Both the position numbers and the translations under genes were made by a program. Below the pieces are notes generated by a model. It saw only the letters and a program-made list of their open reading frames with translations. It had not been told where the DNA came from and ran no database searches. Positions 24,301 through 37,900 of a stretch of DNA of 64,000 bases are shown here, one piece after another (within the stretch, counting starts at the first letter, position 1; each line of letters begins with the position of its first letter). The stretch lies in NCBI RefSeq assembly GCF_040712315.1, contig NC_134013.1, forward strand, positions 35,065,001-35,129,000. Reading direction: 5' to 3'. This stretch comes from Castanea sativa (lineage: Eukaryota; Streptophyta; Magnoliopsida; Fagales; Fagaceae).

Positions 24301-27300
24301 TCAGGTCCTTACGGTTAGCCTTTGTAATTCCACAAGACATGATTGGTTGACTTTTTCATGGTATCTTCAGTATAAGGTGGGTGATGGAACTTGAGGAAAG
24401 TTTTGGCATGACTTGTGGTGTGGGGATTGACTTTAAAAAAAAGAAAAAAAAAAAACAGGTAAGCAGTGAAATTTTATTAATCAATGAAAAATATAAACTT
24501 TGAGCTCACGATGATGAACACAAGAGATAGAGTTGATTAATACAATTATTCAGTGATTTGAGGATTGAGGCATGATGGCCTTTGTGTAATATTCTCTCTC
24601 TCTCTCTCTCTCTCTCTTCTTCTCTTTCTTAAGTTATTGTTTATACAACCCCCAAACACGATAAAAACCTCTCTTTTTTCTTCTTCCTCACATCCCCGAA
24701 TCAAGCCTTTTATTTTACCTATTAAAACCCTAAATCCCCACATCCTTTCTTCTACCAAATAGCTATCAAATAACTCATCAGACCACCTTTTAATTCCTAA
24801 CAAAACTCCATATCCCTTTCTTCAACGACTAAATTCTATTTACACAAATCCTCCTAATTTTTAATCCACCAAAACCACATGTTAACAAAGTCCCTAATTT
24901 ATCCTACGTCACTGGTACTACCATTCTTTAATTTCTACTAATGCCATGTCTTTTCCCTGGAAAAGCATGTGGAGATCAAATGTATCAGCTAGAGTTGCAT
25001 TTTTTTTTTCTCTCCTTTTTTGTGGACTGCTGCTTTGAAAAAATTCTGATGTGGGAGAGATGTATTATTGTGTTAGAGTCTAGTGTTGTATGCATAAATG
25101 TAGTGAGGAGATTGTGGACCACTTACTTATTCGTTGCCCTATAGCTACATAGTTGTGGTCTTGGTATATGGTTTGTTTCGAGTTCAATGGCTTATGTCAC
25201 AGAGTGTTTTGGATATGCTAGCTTCTTGGCAAGGTCACGTTGGTCTTCATCGGAACATAGCAATTTGGTAAGCTTTCCCTCATTGTTTGATGTGATTGGC
25301 GAGAACGGAATGCTAGAAGTTTTGAGGGTTGTGAACAGACTATTCTTGATTTTAAGTTTTAATAAATCTTTGTTTGATTGAGTTGATTCTCCTTTAATTA
25401 TGTCTTAGATATGATTGAACGTTGTACTTTGAGAACTTGATTGTGTTGCACCCATAGTATACTTGGGCTACCTTCATTTATTAATAAAGTTAAGATATTT
25501 ATAAAAAATAAAGTTACCTTAATACAAAAACATATTATTTATTTGAGATTAATTTATAGTATACTTGGGCTACCTTCATTTATTAATAAAGTTAAGATAT
25601 TTATAAAAAACAAAGTTACCTTAATACAATAACATATTATTTATTTGAGATTAATTTATAAATATATTACAATTTCACTTCTACAAGTAACAATTTTCAA
25701 GCTTGATATTGAAAAGGCATTTGATTATGTTTATTGCAATAATTTACTCTATATGTTAGATTAGGTTGTGCATTTCTAGGTTTCCATTATTAGATTCTAA
25801 ATACTCAATAGTGGAAGTCCATCTAGCTACTTCCCAACATATAGAAGTTTGAGGCAATGTGACCCATTGGTACCACTTTTGTTCATTCTTATAACGGAAG
25901 TTCTTAGCATGATGATTGATAAGGTAATTTCCGGTACAAAGAGGTGGTGGGAAGGAATGGAGACACCTTGCACATATACCATTTGTTGCTTGCAGATATA
26001 TTATTATTTACTGTGGTGCACACATAGTGTGATCCAGGTTTGAGGTGTATCCTGTTATGTTTTGAGGTGGTGATGGGCTTTAGGGTGAATCTGACAAAAT
26101 GTGAGATGGTGCTATTGGGGAGTGTGCCAAAGGTTAGCAGCAATTTTGAACCCGGCCCGACCTTGCCGGTCAGACCCAGTAGCCTAGTGACTTGGCACAT
26201 AGACTGATCAGGGTCGTCAATTGGATCGGATGTGGAGATCAAATTAAAACCCAATGAGTTCTAAGCATGTGGAGATCAAAATTATTAATAAAGTCATCAA
26301 CTAGAGTTGCTTTTTTTTTTTTCTCCTTTTTTTGTGGACTGCTGCTTTGGAAAAAATTCTGATGTGGGAGAGACGTATTATTGTGTTAGACTGGTGTTGT
26401 ATGCATAAATGTAGTGAGGAGATTCTGGACCACTTACTTATCTGTTGCCCTATAGCTACATAGTTGTGGTCTTGGTATAAGGTTTGTTTCGAGTTCAATG
26501 GCTTATGTCGCAGAGTGTTATGGATATGCTAGCTTCTTGGCAAAGTCACTTTGGTCTTCATTGGAACATAGCAATTTGGTAAGCTTTCCCTCATTGTTTG
26601 ATGTGATTGGCAAGAACGGAATGCTAGAAGTTTTGAGGGTTGTGAACAGACTATTCTTGATCTTAAGTTTTTATAAATCTTTGTTTGATTGAGTAGATTC
26701 TCCTTTAATTTTTTCTTAGATATGATTGAACGTTGTACTTTGAGAACTTGATTGTGTTGCACCCATAGTATACTAGGGCTACCTTAATTTATTAATAAAG
26801 TTAAGTTATTTATAAAAAAAAAAAAAAGTTACCTTAATACAAAAACATATTATTTATTTGAGATTAATTTATAAATATATTACAATATCACTTCTACAAG
26901 TAAAAATTTTCAAGCTTGATATGGAATAGGCATTTGATTATGTTTATTGCAATAATTTACTCTATATGTTAGATTAGGTTGTGCATTTCTAGGTTTCCAT
27001 TATTAGATTCTCAATACTCATCAGTGGAAGTTCATCTAGCTATTTCCCAACATATAGAAGTGCAGGGAATTGGAATGATAAATATTTTGTTTTTGCTTCT
27101 TGTCGATTATCTATTTGTTGATTCTAATATATTACAATAAATGTCATGTTGGAAATTGTTTTGGGAATTTTCAAGTTGTAGGAAAGTTTATGTTCTTTGT
27201 TTCTAATGTATTGATGTAAATATTAGTTTGAGAAATTTCTGTGTACAGGAAAATTTACATTTTTTTTTCTAATTTATTACAGTATTGGTCTTTCCTTTTA

Positions 27301-30300
27301 GTTTGCTTGGAAGTATATATTGTTGTTTCTAATTTATGGAGTCATAACGAGACCATATTACACGGGTATCATAAACGGGGATATCGATATTGACTCACCA
27401 CTTTTGGGAACATCTCAAAATAATCCTATGTCAATTTTTGATTCTCTACCTCAAGTTGAGAATTCCTCTTCTATGAAAGGAAAACGGGGCACTAACTTTA
27501 GTGTAGAGGAATGGAGACACCTTGCACATATACCATTTGTTGCTTGAAGATATATTATTATTTACTATGGTGCACACAGAGTGTGATTGAGCTTTGAGGT
27601 GTATCCTGCTATGTTTTGAGGTGGTGATGGGCTTTAGGGTGAATCTGACAAAATGTGAGATGGGGCTATTGGGGAGTGTGCCAAAGGTTAGCAACAATTT
27701 TGAACCCAGCCCGACCTTGCCGGTCAGACCTGGTAGTCTGGTGACCTGGCACATAGACCGGTTAGGGTCGTCAATCAGATCGGATGTGCACACGAGCCAG
27801 TCAAAACCAGTAAAACCCAACGAGTTCTAAGCAAACCGTGTGACTTGGCCAGGTTTTAATAGTCCAGCTGATTTTTGTGAATTGTGTAAAATTACATTAA
27901 TAGGACAATCCCATTAAATTCTTTACTGTTTAATGTGTATAATATGGTAATTTAATTAAAAGAAAACTTAAAGAAATAAAAATGCACTTTTCAGTTTCAC
28001 GTAGCCAGTTAGCACGTAAGTATGAGTATATCAGTATGTGTGATATAATTTATTACTTAAACCTTCTTTTCTCTTCTTTTGTTTACATATCTTGTGCTTT
28101 ATTTGTTTATTGCTTTAAGTTTTAAGTCTTTAAAAATTTTTCCTCTTCTTTTGTTTATGTAGTTTGAGATTTTCCTTATTTATTTATTTATTTAATATAC
28201 AAAATTTTAAGACATAACAAGATTTTATTTAGGAAAAAGATTGTTGCAATCTTATGACATTCATTATTTTGGTTGTGAATTTTATAGAATTTCTAGTGCT
28301 ATTGCTTGTGAAACTTTGATTTTGAATAATAATGGCAAGTTTAATTTAGGCATATGCCTTTTTTTTTATTTTTTATTTACATATCATGTTATAATTTCTC
28401 AAATTTACTTATATATATAATTTTTGAAATCTTTTTATTTAAACCTGCGGTTCGACCGTTGACCCACTGGTTGAACCAGTGACCCAACTCATAGACCCTG
28501 TCAATGTCTAGTTCGGATTTAATAACTATGTTTGCAAGACAGGCTCCTTACCAATGAACTATTTGGGAATTCATTTTGGTGATTCATTTAAGGTTAAGTT
28601 AGTTTGGAATGGCAAGATAGAGAGATGGAGAAGAAGTTGACTGGGTGGAAGGTATTGTAACTTTCCAAAGGAGGTATATTTACACTCAAAAAGTGCACAC
28701 TATCGAATCTAGACCTCCCCCAATGTCAGACCCTTGGTCCTCGAGATTGAGTGGTTGCATGTTGCACCCATGGCATCCACAATATCCTATGGGTTAAGTA
28801 AGGTTGTGGGCAATAGTAGGTTGTGCTGCCCCTCTTGGTGGTGCATGTATGCACAAGTATGCTGTGTTGGCAGCATGACAGTGGCTTTGCAAATGCTACG
28901 CACTCATGGTCATGGCTTGGCTGGTTGCAGGCCATTTGTGTGTTGTAGGCAACATTTTTTGTGGGTGAGCCATGGCAACTTGTGTGGCTTGATCATGGGC
29001 AAATTCTTGAGCAGTGGTACGTTGTGCGTGTGCAAGGAAAGGTTGGGTTGCTTGAGCATGTTCGCATGCTGGGTATTGTAGGAAATACGAGTTTGGGCTT
29101 AGGCTTGCTTGGCCAAATGTAGTTCGATGGCATATCTCGCATATGGGTGGCAATAATGTTGTGTAGGTTTTGTAGATTGTGTTGACTAGACCTGGAGGTG
29201 GCATTGGCATGGGCCAAGCCCTCCACATGGTGGTGTATGGACCAAGGCTGAGTTGCTGGGTATTTGCTTGGGTTGCCAAGTGTTTTTGCATAGCTTGTGG
29301 TGTGCAGGAGCATGTGCACAAGCAATGGGCATGCATAAAATAGGTGGCAGCAGAATGGCATTTTTGGAAATTGCCAAGCAGTTGCATGTTCAGACGACCT
29401 TTGTTGTTATGCTGGGAGCATTGAAAGGCTCCAAGACAACAAGCAATTGTGCCCTAGAGGCAGTTCTCAGATTGTGACAGCAAGTGTAGGGGCGGTTACC
29501 ATGAGAGTTACTCCTGCATGTGATCCTTAAAGTTGAGACTAAGTAGGGCGAACTTAGTGCCATCACAAGGCAAAAAAATTGGATGTGAAATCTGTCCTGT
29601 GAAACCATAGGAGGTAATATTACATTTATAAAGAGCACACTTTTGAATCTACTACCTATTTACTCTATGCCTGTGTTTACAATGCCTATCTTTGTAGCTA
29701 AAAGACTGGAGATGATATAGAGAGAGTATCAACGGAGTGGAATGACAGAGGAGAAAAAGATACAACCTTTGGATTGGCAAACAACTTGTACATCTTTATA
29801 GTTAGGAGGATTGGGGATTGGAAAATTGAGCACATTTAATAACGTGTTGGTGGGAAAGTGGCTATGAAGATTTGCTCATGGGAGCGATCAAATTTGGAAA
29901 TGAATAATAGCAGTAAAATCTGGGGTTGAAGAGGGGAGTTGGACTTCACATCCACTTTATATAATGCATGGGGTGGGGGTTTGGAAGGAAATCATACCAT
30001 GATGGGGCTCATTTTCTTGATATGTTGCTTCTAGTGTTGGTGAAGATATTTGAGTAAGGTATTTGCATGATGAATGGTGTGTTGAGAGAGCCTTACTGAC
30101 CTTTTTCACTTGACTATAAACAAGGAGGCTATGGTGTCAGAATATATGGTGGTTTCTGATGGTGGGGTTCATTGGAACCTAATCTTTGGGAGTTGGAATA
30201 GTTTTTGAATTTTTTTAAAGTTGCTATATTCAATCAAAATTCATGTGGGAATGGAAGACAAAATGTATTGGAAACTAAATAAAAATGAATTTTTAGTGTT

Positions 30301-33300
30301 TGATCTTATTACAATGCATTAGGAGGAACAATGGTATCGGACTTTCCTTGGAAGTTGTTTTGGAGGGTGAAGCTACCTAGGAAGGTAGCTTTCTTTGTAT
30401 GAATGTATTGGAATATTTTCCTTGGTGCTGTATGTATAAAATAAATGGATAATATGTGTTGATCATCTGCGTTTGCATTGTTCTATTACTAGGGAATTGT
30501 AGAATTTTGTACATAATTTTGGAGTCAAATGGGTGATGCTCAAAATAGTGGGATGATGGCTATGTGGTTGGAGATGAAGACCAAGCTCTTTTTGCAATAG
30601 AGTGTGGAATATGGTCTTTTCATGCTTGGTGTGGCTTGTTTAGATGTTGAGGACTAAGGGACCCTAGGAAGCACGGGTGCGGATTTGGGTTGGGTGTGGG
30701 TGTGGGTGTGGGTGCGGGTGCGGGTGCGGGTGCAGTCCCGCGACATGACAATTTTTGAAAAAGTAGGACATTATTGCAGCAGGATATGTTTATTAATTAA
30801 TTATTAAATATATTTTTATTTATATTTTTTATATATTGCTAAACATTTTTTTTCATATAATGGGAAATATATATCAATTTAAGAGCAATAGTAGATAATT
30901 AAGTGAATACATAACCATTTACATAATGTTCATAAATTAGAGTACAATATTCAAAGTTTGAAACTAAAACTAAATAAAAGATAAGTTTAAAATTAATGTT
31001 TTTTATTTATAAGTATTTCGGCCCATATCAGGTCCTATTTTGGACTGAATCGAACTGTATTGGGCGGTGTCAAGAAAAAAAAAATTGTTAGGGGATGCGT
31101 GTGCAGCCCCTCGTCCAGGCCACACGTAGCGTCCCGCCGAGTTTGATGCAGGTTCGACCAAAATGGCACGCCTGTGCTTCCTTGAGGGGACCTTTGAAGG
31201 GTAGGGACTATCAATTGAGAGATGAAAACACACTTTGTGTTGGGTCTCACTTCTTTTGGCTGTTAGGAGATATTAGCTGACCTCCAACGTTGTATGATTT
31301 CCCTGATTTGTTGTACCTTTGATTGCTAAAGGAGTGGTTGGGTAAATAGCTAATATGCCCGTTGTCCCTCCCTTTGTATACTGTATATTTCTTTCTTTCA
31401 AATGCAAATTGACTAACATATAAAAAAATTGTATATGCTATACTTTCTATCGCACTAATGATGTGATTCTCTTTTTTGTTTTTAAATCTCTTATTTCATG
31501 ATTGTCTTTAAGATGATCCTATATTAAGATATCTTCTTGCAGGATTTGATACCACCTTCATATTTGGATGAACTCTCGCTGTTGCAAGATCGAATAAGTC
31601 CGTTTTCCACTGAAGTTGCTTTCAACACAATAGAACAAGAACTTGGTTTGCCAATAGATGAAATTTTTTCTGAGATTTCACCGGAGCCTATAGCCGCAGC
31701 ATCGCTTGGGCAGGTTTATAGTTGTTTATGCTCATGATCTGGGACATCTTTTGTGATATCTTTCATGTAATTAAGCTTGGTTTCTTATCTAGCTACAGAA
31801 TTTAAGCTCACTTCAGTCCCTCTCTTCTCTCAAATAATTAGGTTTATCAAGCTAGGCTTCGTCGTAGTGGAGAGGTTGTTGCTGTTAAAGTTCAAAGGCC
31901 TGGAGTTCAAGCTGCCATATCCTTAGACATACTAATCTTGCGTTTTCTAGCAGGATTACTAAGGAGAGCAGGCAAATTGAACACCGATCTTCAGGTATTC
32001 TGTAACATGTAGCTTGGGTAAAATACCTTTTATTTTTATTGGCCTGTAGATGAGGAATACCAGTTTTATATCCAATGCATTATGTGATGTTGCTGACTAC
32101 TGAATGGGTCTTTTTGAGGGTTTTGAACATTTCCAATGATGTATGAGAGCATTTTGTACATAAAAAAGGTCATACCCAAAGTACAAGACTCCCACTTTTG
32201 CGGGGTCTAGGAGAGAAGTTGGTAGGCAGCCTTATCCCAATTTTGGAGAGCGTGATTCAAAGAGCATTTTGTACATATAAATGTTTTATGTTTCCTTGTC
32301 ATATTGGAACTAAGCAACTTGACCTTTAATTTGCAGGCTGTTGTTGATGAATGGGCGTCAAGTCTTTTTCGGGTATGTATTGATCTTTCATTATGACATT
32401 TTCCTTTTTAAGCCAGTAGATGTTATGACTTGGTAGAATGTTGAGTAAGAATGCTAGTCCTTCAACTAAATGCTACCTTTATTGCTCAGAGTTTAACCAA
32501 GTCCACTACTATACCATAGTTAAAAAGTGCCTTGTAATACAGGAAGCTTAAAATCTTAATATCAAGAAACCATGCTTTTTCCATTAGAATACTCACAAGT
32601 ACTGTTTGACTTAGATACTCATGCAAAAATAATATTTTGTCATACATTTGGTTGAAGAGAGTTTTGATACATTTGCATCTTAGCATCTGAAAATATACTG
32701 TGTAGGGAACACCTTAAGTGTCATCAGATGCTTACTTTTCTAGAGGCCATTTAACTTCATTCACTTATTTTATAATTGTTATATCATCTTTTACTTTTAA
32801 AAGAAAAAAAGGGGAAAAATAAAGAAAGAAAGAAAAAAAGAAAGAAGAAACTGGGAAATAAGTGGTTGACACTGTCATAAATTTTCGACTGCTGGTAAAG
32901 CACTTCGGAACTTATTTCTTAAAACATTTTGGTTGCATGAGCAATATTCTTAGAGCTTCAAATTGAATACAGGTAAATCACATTGAATGCAGGAGATGGA
33001 TTACATAAAAGAAGCAAACAATGGTCTCAGGTTCAGGTAGGAGCATGATCTGAGTATTACTTCTGACTGAAATTTCATGATAAAAAGTTTCCATATCTAA
33101 TTTTTTTTCTGTCTACAATCTAATTTTGGATTCAATCTCTTCAAAGTAAGTTTGGTGGCATATTTAACATTTCATATAGATTAGAGATTTCATTTTACAG
33201 AGGTATCCAACAACTATTTCAATTAGTGAATAGTGATGGTAGGATCAAGCTTCCAACCTTGATAGTGCTTGGCCACACTGTTTTCTTGAATTTCACGATA

Positions 33301-34910
33301 TGGTTAATTGTATCTAGGGCTAATTCAATTGTGTTGTAGGTAATCCCTCACACAAATCAATCATGTTGGGTTGCGAAGAATGCCAAACGACAATGTCTAG
33401 ATAACTAACTGAAGTAACGTTTTGGGTGATCTGTTGGGTTTGGTAGGTTTCATCAAGTGCCTTGAGGTTGCCGTGATGAGTACCACTGGTCATGGTATGA
33501 GTCGATCTAGAGTTGTGCCGGTTCATGATTGGTCAATCTGATGGGCTTTTGAGTTGAGCTGGGTCTGGTAATGGTGACAAAGAATTGGTGCAGTGGGGGA
33601 GAGAGAGAGATCAGACTTCATTTATGGGACTTTAATGGCACAATGTGGACAGAACTAAACAGAAGGACTAATTTAAAAACAATATAATAATTGAAATAAA
33701 TGAAACTTCAGGTATGAAATGAAAACAGGTCAAACTTAGAGGATGTAATTTGTAATTAAGCCTAGTTTTTATTTTTCTTTATCTGGCTATTTTTCATCTG
33801 TTCACCTCCTTTCTGATTCCAGCCATGTTAATCTATCAATTTGAAATGTAAATCATCTAGATCAGATAGTTGATCTATCACTTGTCAGGATGATATTCCT
33901 CCTGATTAATTAATGTTGCTTGATAAAATTCTTCAAACTCTAGAGAGCACAATAATACAATTTACAGCTTGGAAAGTTGTTTTCTGCTTGTACTCTCATT
34001 TGTTACCTAATATTATATGTTTTGATTGTAATTATATGCTAAGTCACATGTGTGTGTGTGTGTATGTTTTGATTGTAATTATGTGCTAAGTCACTTAAGT
34101 GTATATACATGTGTGTGTGTGTATATGTTTTGATTGTAATTATATGCTAAGTCACCTAAGTGTATATATGTGTGTGTATGTGTGTTTGTGTGTACACTCT
34201 TTTGGCTAGGTTCATGATGATATATGCTTGAACAGACAGTTGTATGGCGGGCTACCAGATGTGCTGGTCCCAAAAATGTTTGTGGAGCACTCAACTCGTA
34301 AGGTCCTTGTTATGGAATGGGTGGAGGTATGGCTAATTTCATCTTTGTCATTTGTTCTCACTATAATATTATATGTACCTAATTCTTGGAAATCATAATT
34401 ATATGTACCTAATTATATGTACTCACTAAAAAATCCTAACTGCCAATTTCCTGTAAAGTTAATTATTGTATTCATGTGGTGATCATGAGGCCATATCATT
34501 TACCTTGAAAATAATTAAATTCCACCTTCTTCAGATATAAGCGTGCATGTGCATGCGTGTGCATGCTTGTACACGTAATAAAACAACTTTACAATAGTGG
34601 AGATATCTCATGTACAACAGGATAGCAAGAATCTCCTACAAAATTACATATATTACAAACGGAAACAGATGACATCAACAAAATATACCAGCGAATTCAC
34701 TTTAGTTATACCAAAGATGTGGACCACTCAAACATTGATGTTCAATATACCGACTTAAGCTCAATTGCAGAGTGGTCCACACCATTGAAAGTACAGCTAT
34801 TCCTCTCCCTCCAAATAGTCCACATCAAGCAAAGAGGGCTACATTTTAAACAAAAGAACTATATTTGTCAAACCAACATCTCCAACCAAAGAATAGATCA
34901 ATAACTTCCT

Positions 34911-34942
<32 letters not shown>

Positions 34943-37900
34943 TTTCTTATGAGTTTTGATAAGATTAATAACCCTCTTAGGTATCAATTAATGAACTCTA
35001 AATCTAGAAAGAAACAAAAGTCCATAGCTTGTGGGTGACTTTACAAAGAAATAACAAATGATCCACCCTAACAGTAACATTTGCATATACAACACTAGTC
35101 AACCAAAGGGATACCTCTTGTAATGAGATTATACTCAGTCAAAATCTTTGCCATAGTTTCTGCCCACCCAAAGAAAGCGACTTTCCTTGGAATTTTAGAG
35201 CAGCAAATAATCTTCTGTGGAAATTTCCTGACATTAGCACCTCTTAAAAATTCATTAAGAGCACGGACCACAACTTACCATTACTTTTTGCCGTCCACCT
35301 GAAACAATCTGAACCCACACCACTTGGATCCTTGGAATATACATACATATATAAGGGGTTTGCTAACCTTCTTATGGGGAGTCTACAAGTTTCCCTAGTC
35401 TTAAGTGGATAAAGATACATCCTTAGAGCATTTGCATTAGCTTGTACAAAATTTGTCTATTTTAGCATAAGAACCTACTTTTTCTATTTTGCATACTCAC
35501 TTTTCAAAACACCTCGTAACAGATTATCTATGTTATACTACATTTCATTAAAATATTAAATTTTGTCGATTTTTGTGATTGTTTCTCTTTCTTCACACAC
35601 AACAACCATCATCCTCTCTCTTCCTTTATCCTTGGGATACGTAAAGAAAGAATATTGTAGCAAACTTGTAAATTACACAAATATACTCACTGATGTGGAT
35701 CATTTTTAGGCAAAAATGTGTAAATTTTACACATTTTTCTATTATACACCCACTGATGTGAGTGCTCTTAGTTTTGGTTTTATAGTCATTATGGAATTTC
35801 ACTGTAAGTAAAGATAGTGTTAGAGTGGGTGGCTTTCCTCTGCATATATCACTAATTGTACAAAATTGTTCTCCTTAATACATCTCTTTGGACACTCCCA
35901 GATAAGCTGGAACATAGGTGTTCATCATGCCTAGCTTATTATACAAAATTGAAAATGATTCCTTTATGGGAATACACGTGCGAGTGAAGTCTCACATTAA
36001 ATAAGAATAAGAAGCATGAGTGGTTAATATAACATAGTTGGACCCAAATTCATAGGCTTAAGTCTTTTGGGTCAAGTGGTGTCTCTGTATATTATATTAA
36101 CTACTCAGATGGTGGCTCCCCAAGGTGTTATTTCCCCAACATTCCTCTTGAGGCCTTAATAAAAAATATCTCCCAACTGACCTCACAACATAGCATATTG
36201 TGCAGCGAATTGTTTCTTGATAACCACATAGTGCCCAATATGACAATCAAGCCTCAATGTGTTTGATTTGCTCATGGAGTACTGGGTTACTTTATACATT
36301 CATGCCTGGTTATCATAAAACATCCTCGTGGGCTTTTTATTACATAAGCACATCTGTTCCAAAATAAGTCAAACATCTAATATCTTAAATGCTGTATACC
36401 TAGATTTTGCAAGAGAAGTATCACCTGTAGGCCATTTTTTTATATGATCCTACCTTGTATTCTAAAAGGGGGGGAAAAAAGGATAAAAAATAGAGATCAT
36501 TTGAAGCTGGTCACCCCTAGCTTGTGCAAATATAAATCAACATTTTACTGTACCCAAAATTACCCTTGTATTTCATCAGAAAAAATAAACAGTGATAAAG
36601 TAACATGATATCCTTGAGTGATAATTTCAAGGTTTCCATTAAAAATATTATGGCGACCTATGCCCCAAGTGTTCCTTCAAATATCATTCACGGGGTGGTA
36701 GAAACCATTCTTTCTTAAATGTGCTCCTATTGAACCCTTATTTATCTACTCACAAATTCTTTGCTAATGTTTTCTCTTTTCATGGCTATTGTAGGGGAAA
36801 AAGTTGTCAGAAGTGCAGGATCTTTACTTGGTTGAGGTCATTTTTTAAACTAATTGCAATGATGTAGTTATTAAAAAAATCAATCTATGTAGCCTTTATT
36901 TTAATTTAGTTTTTGTAGGCAAATGAGATGTCTTTTTCTTGGTGCTGAATAGGTTGGAGTCTATTGCTCATTCAATCAACTTCTGGAATATGGGTTCTAT
37001 CACGCAGATCCACACCCTGGAAACCTTCTCCGTACATATGATGGTAAACTAGCATATTTGGGTATGTGTTGCAACTTTGAATACATTAGCCAATAATATT
37101 AGGCAATATATTTATAGCATAATTAATTATTGACTCGCTTTCTATTTCCTTTACACCAAGTGTCTTTTCTACTTAACATTTGATCCATTTGACTCTTTTT
37201 ATATCCTTTAATTCCAAATTGAAACTAGCATGTCATAACCAAGTTACAACCATAATATTTTTGTATGTTGCTTTGTGCATTTGGGATAATGTGGGCATAG
37301 ACAATAGACATGAATTTGAAGGTATTTGAGGGGTTCTTGTTGTATCTGTGTCAATTGAGCTGTTGGCTTAATTTTCTTCCTAAAAATTTGATTTGTTTGT
37401 TACATGATCTGTTTTTAGGTGAATGGTTGGACCATTTGTATGGGCATGTTCCTCCTTCCCTGCTGTTTTGCATTTTTAAGACTATGTTATGTACATCATA
37501 TAGCAATTTTGCATAATCATCCTAAAAATGGTTTTTCTCTCACTAGTATCTACTATCCGGCTTCAACCTCTCTCCATCTCTACTATTTCCACTCTCTTGG
37601 GTCTATGCCTCTCTAGTTTGAGTGTGAGGCTAGCTACCAGCTCACCAGTCAGGCAGGTCATAAGTCACGACTCACGAGTAACTTGAAAGTTTGAGTGAAA
37701 TCCATAGTGTGGGGGAGAGAATTACTGGCGTGATTTTTCAACAGTCAACGGCTGGATGGGGCAATGCAACTCGCTGGTTGCTGATCTATGGCTGTGGTGC
37801 TTTGAAAATTGATGGCCTTGAGTTAAACCGTGAGAGAGAGACAGATTTTTTTTTGAAGATGGCATTGACTTAAGATTGATGGTGGTGTGCTTGCCAGGTG

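Larger units (their letters stand above)
23064..25400 (+). mobile_element. Second LINE (LINE-B), interrupted and rearranged
   Basis: LINE coding blocks appear in order but broken: ELVAILGCK (about 23070), [20 protein letters not shown] (from 23830), LPTYFL (about 23923), [11 protein letters not shown] (about 24118-24150), then FPWKSMWR (about 24953) and the zf-RVT block ending VDHLLIRCP (about 25100). Two LTR-like inserts (about 23100-23820 and 24441-24930) and a hairpin duplication interrupt it. It has many stops. Its 3' untranslated region seems to run on to about 25660. Confidence 0.75.
24965..27850. repeat. Direct tandem duplication of about 1.3 kb
   Basis: Unit 1 (24965-26263) and unit 2 (26264 to about 27840) both begin GCATGTGGAGATCAAA. 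They share, in the same order, the LINE-B zf-RVT tail, its 3' untranslated region, the start of a further LINE reverse transcriptase, and a CCCGACCTTGCCGGTCAGAC block. Differences: unit 1 has an internal 102-bp tandem repeat, and unit 2 has 27063-27510 in place of 25850-25953. Confidence 0.88.
26890..31430 (+). mobile_element. Third LINE (LINE-C) with three nested insertions
   Basis: Coding blocks follow LINE order: the KLDME start of the reverse transcriptase (about 26910), [16 protein letters not shown] (27615-27665), a [13 protein letters not shown] block after 28540, KSTLLNL (29630), [21 protein letters not shown] (about 29800-29865), then [19 protein letters not shown] (about 30340-30400). 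It is broken by an inverted-repeat element (27690-28535), an LTR-like block (28724-29479) and a hAT-like element (30664-31184). Frames have many stops. The 3' end is an A-rich tract near 31430. Confidence 0.78.

Noticed and set aside
25454..25657. CRISPR-like or phage-like repeat
   Set aside because: It has only two 102-bp direct copies without spacers, in a plant intron, and is an ordinary tandem duplication.
28734..29387. Possible gene with long frames on both strands
   Set aside because: It lies in an LTR-like insert between LINE halves. The translations are compositional and show no domain, so I treat them as non-coding.
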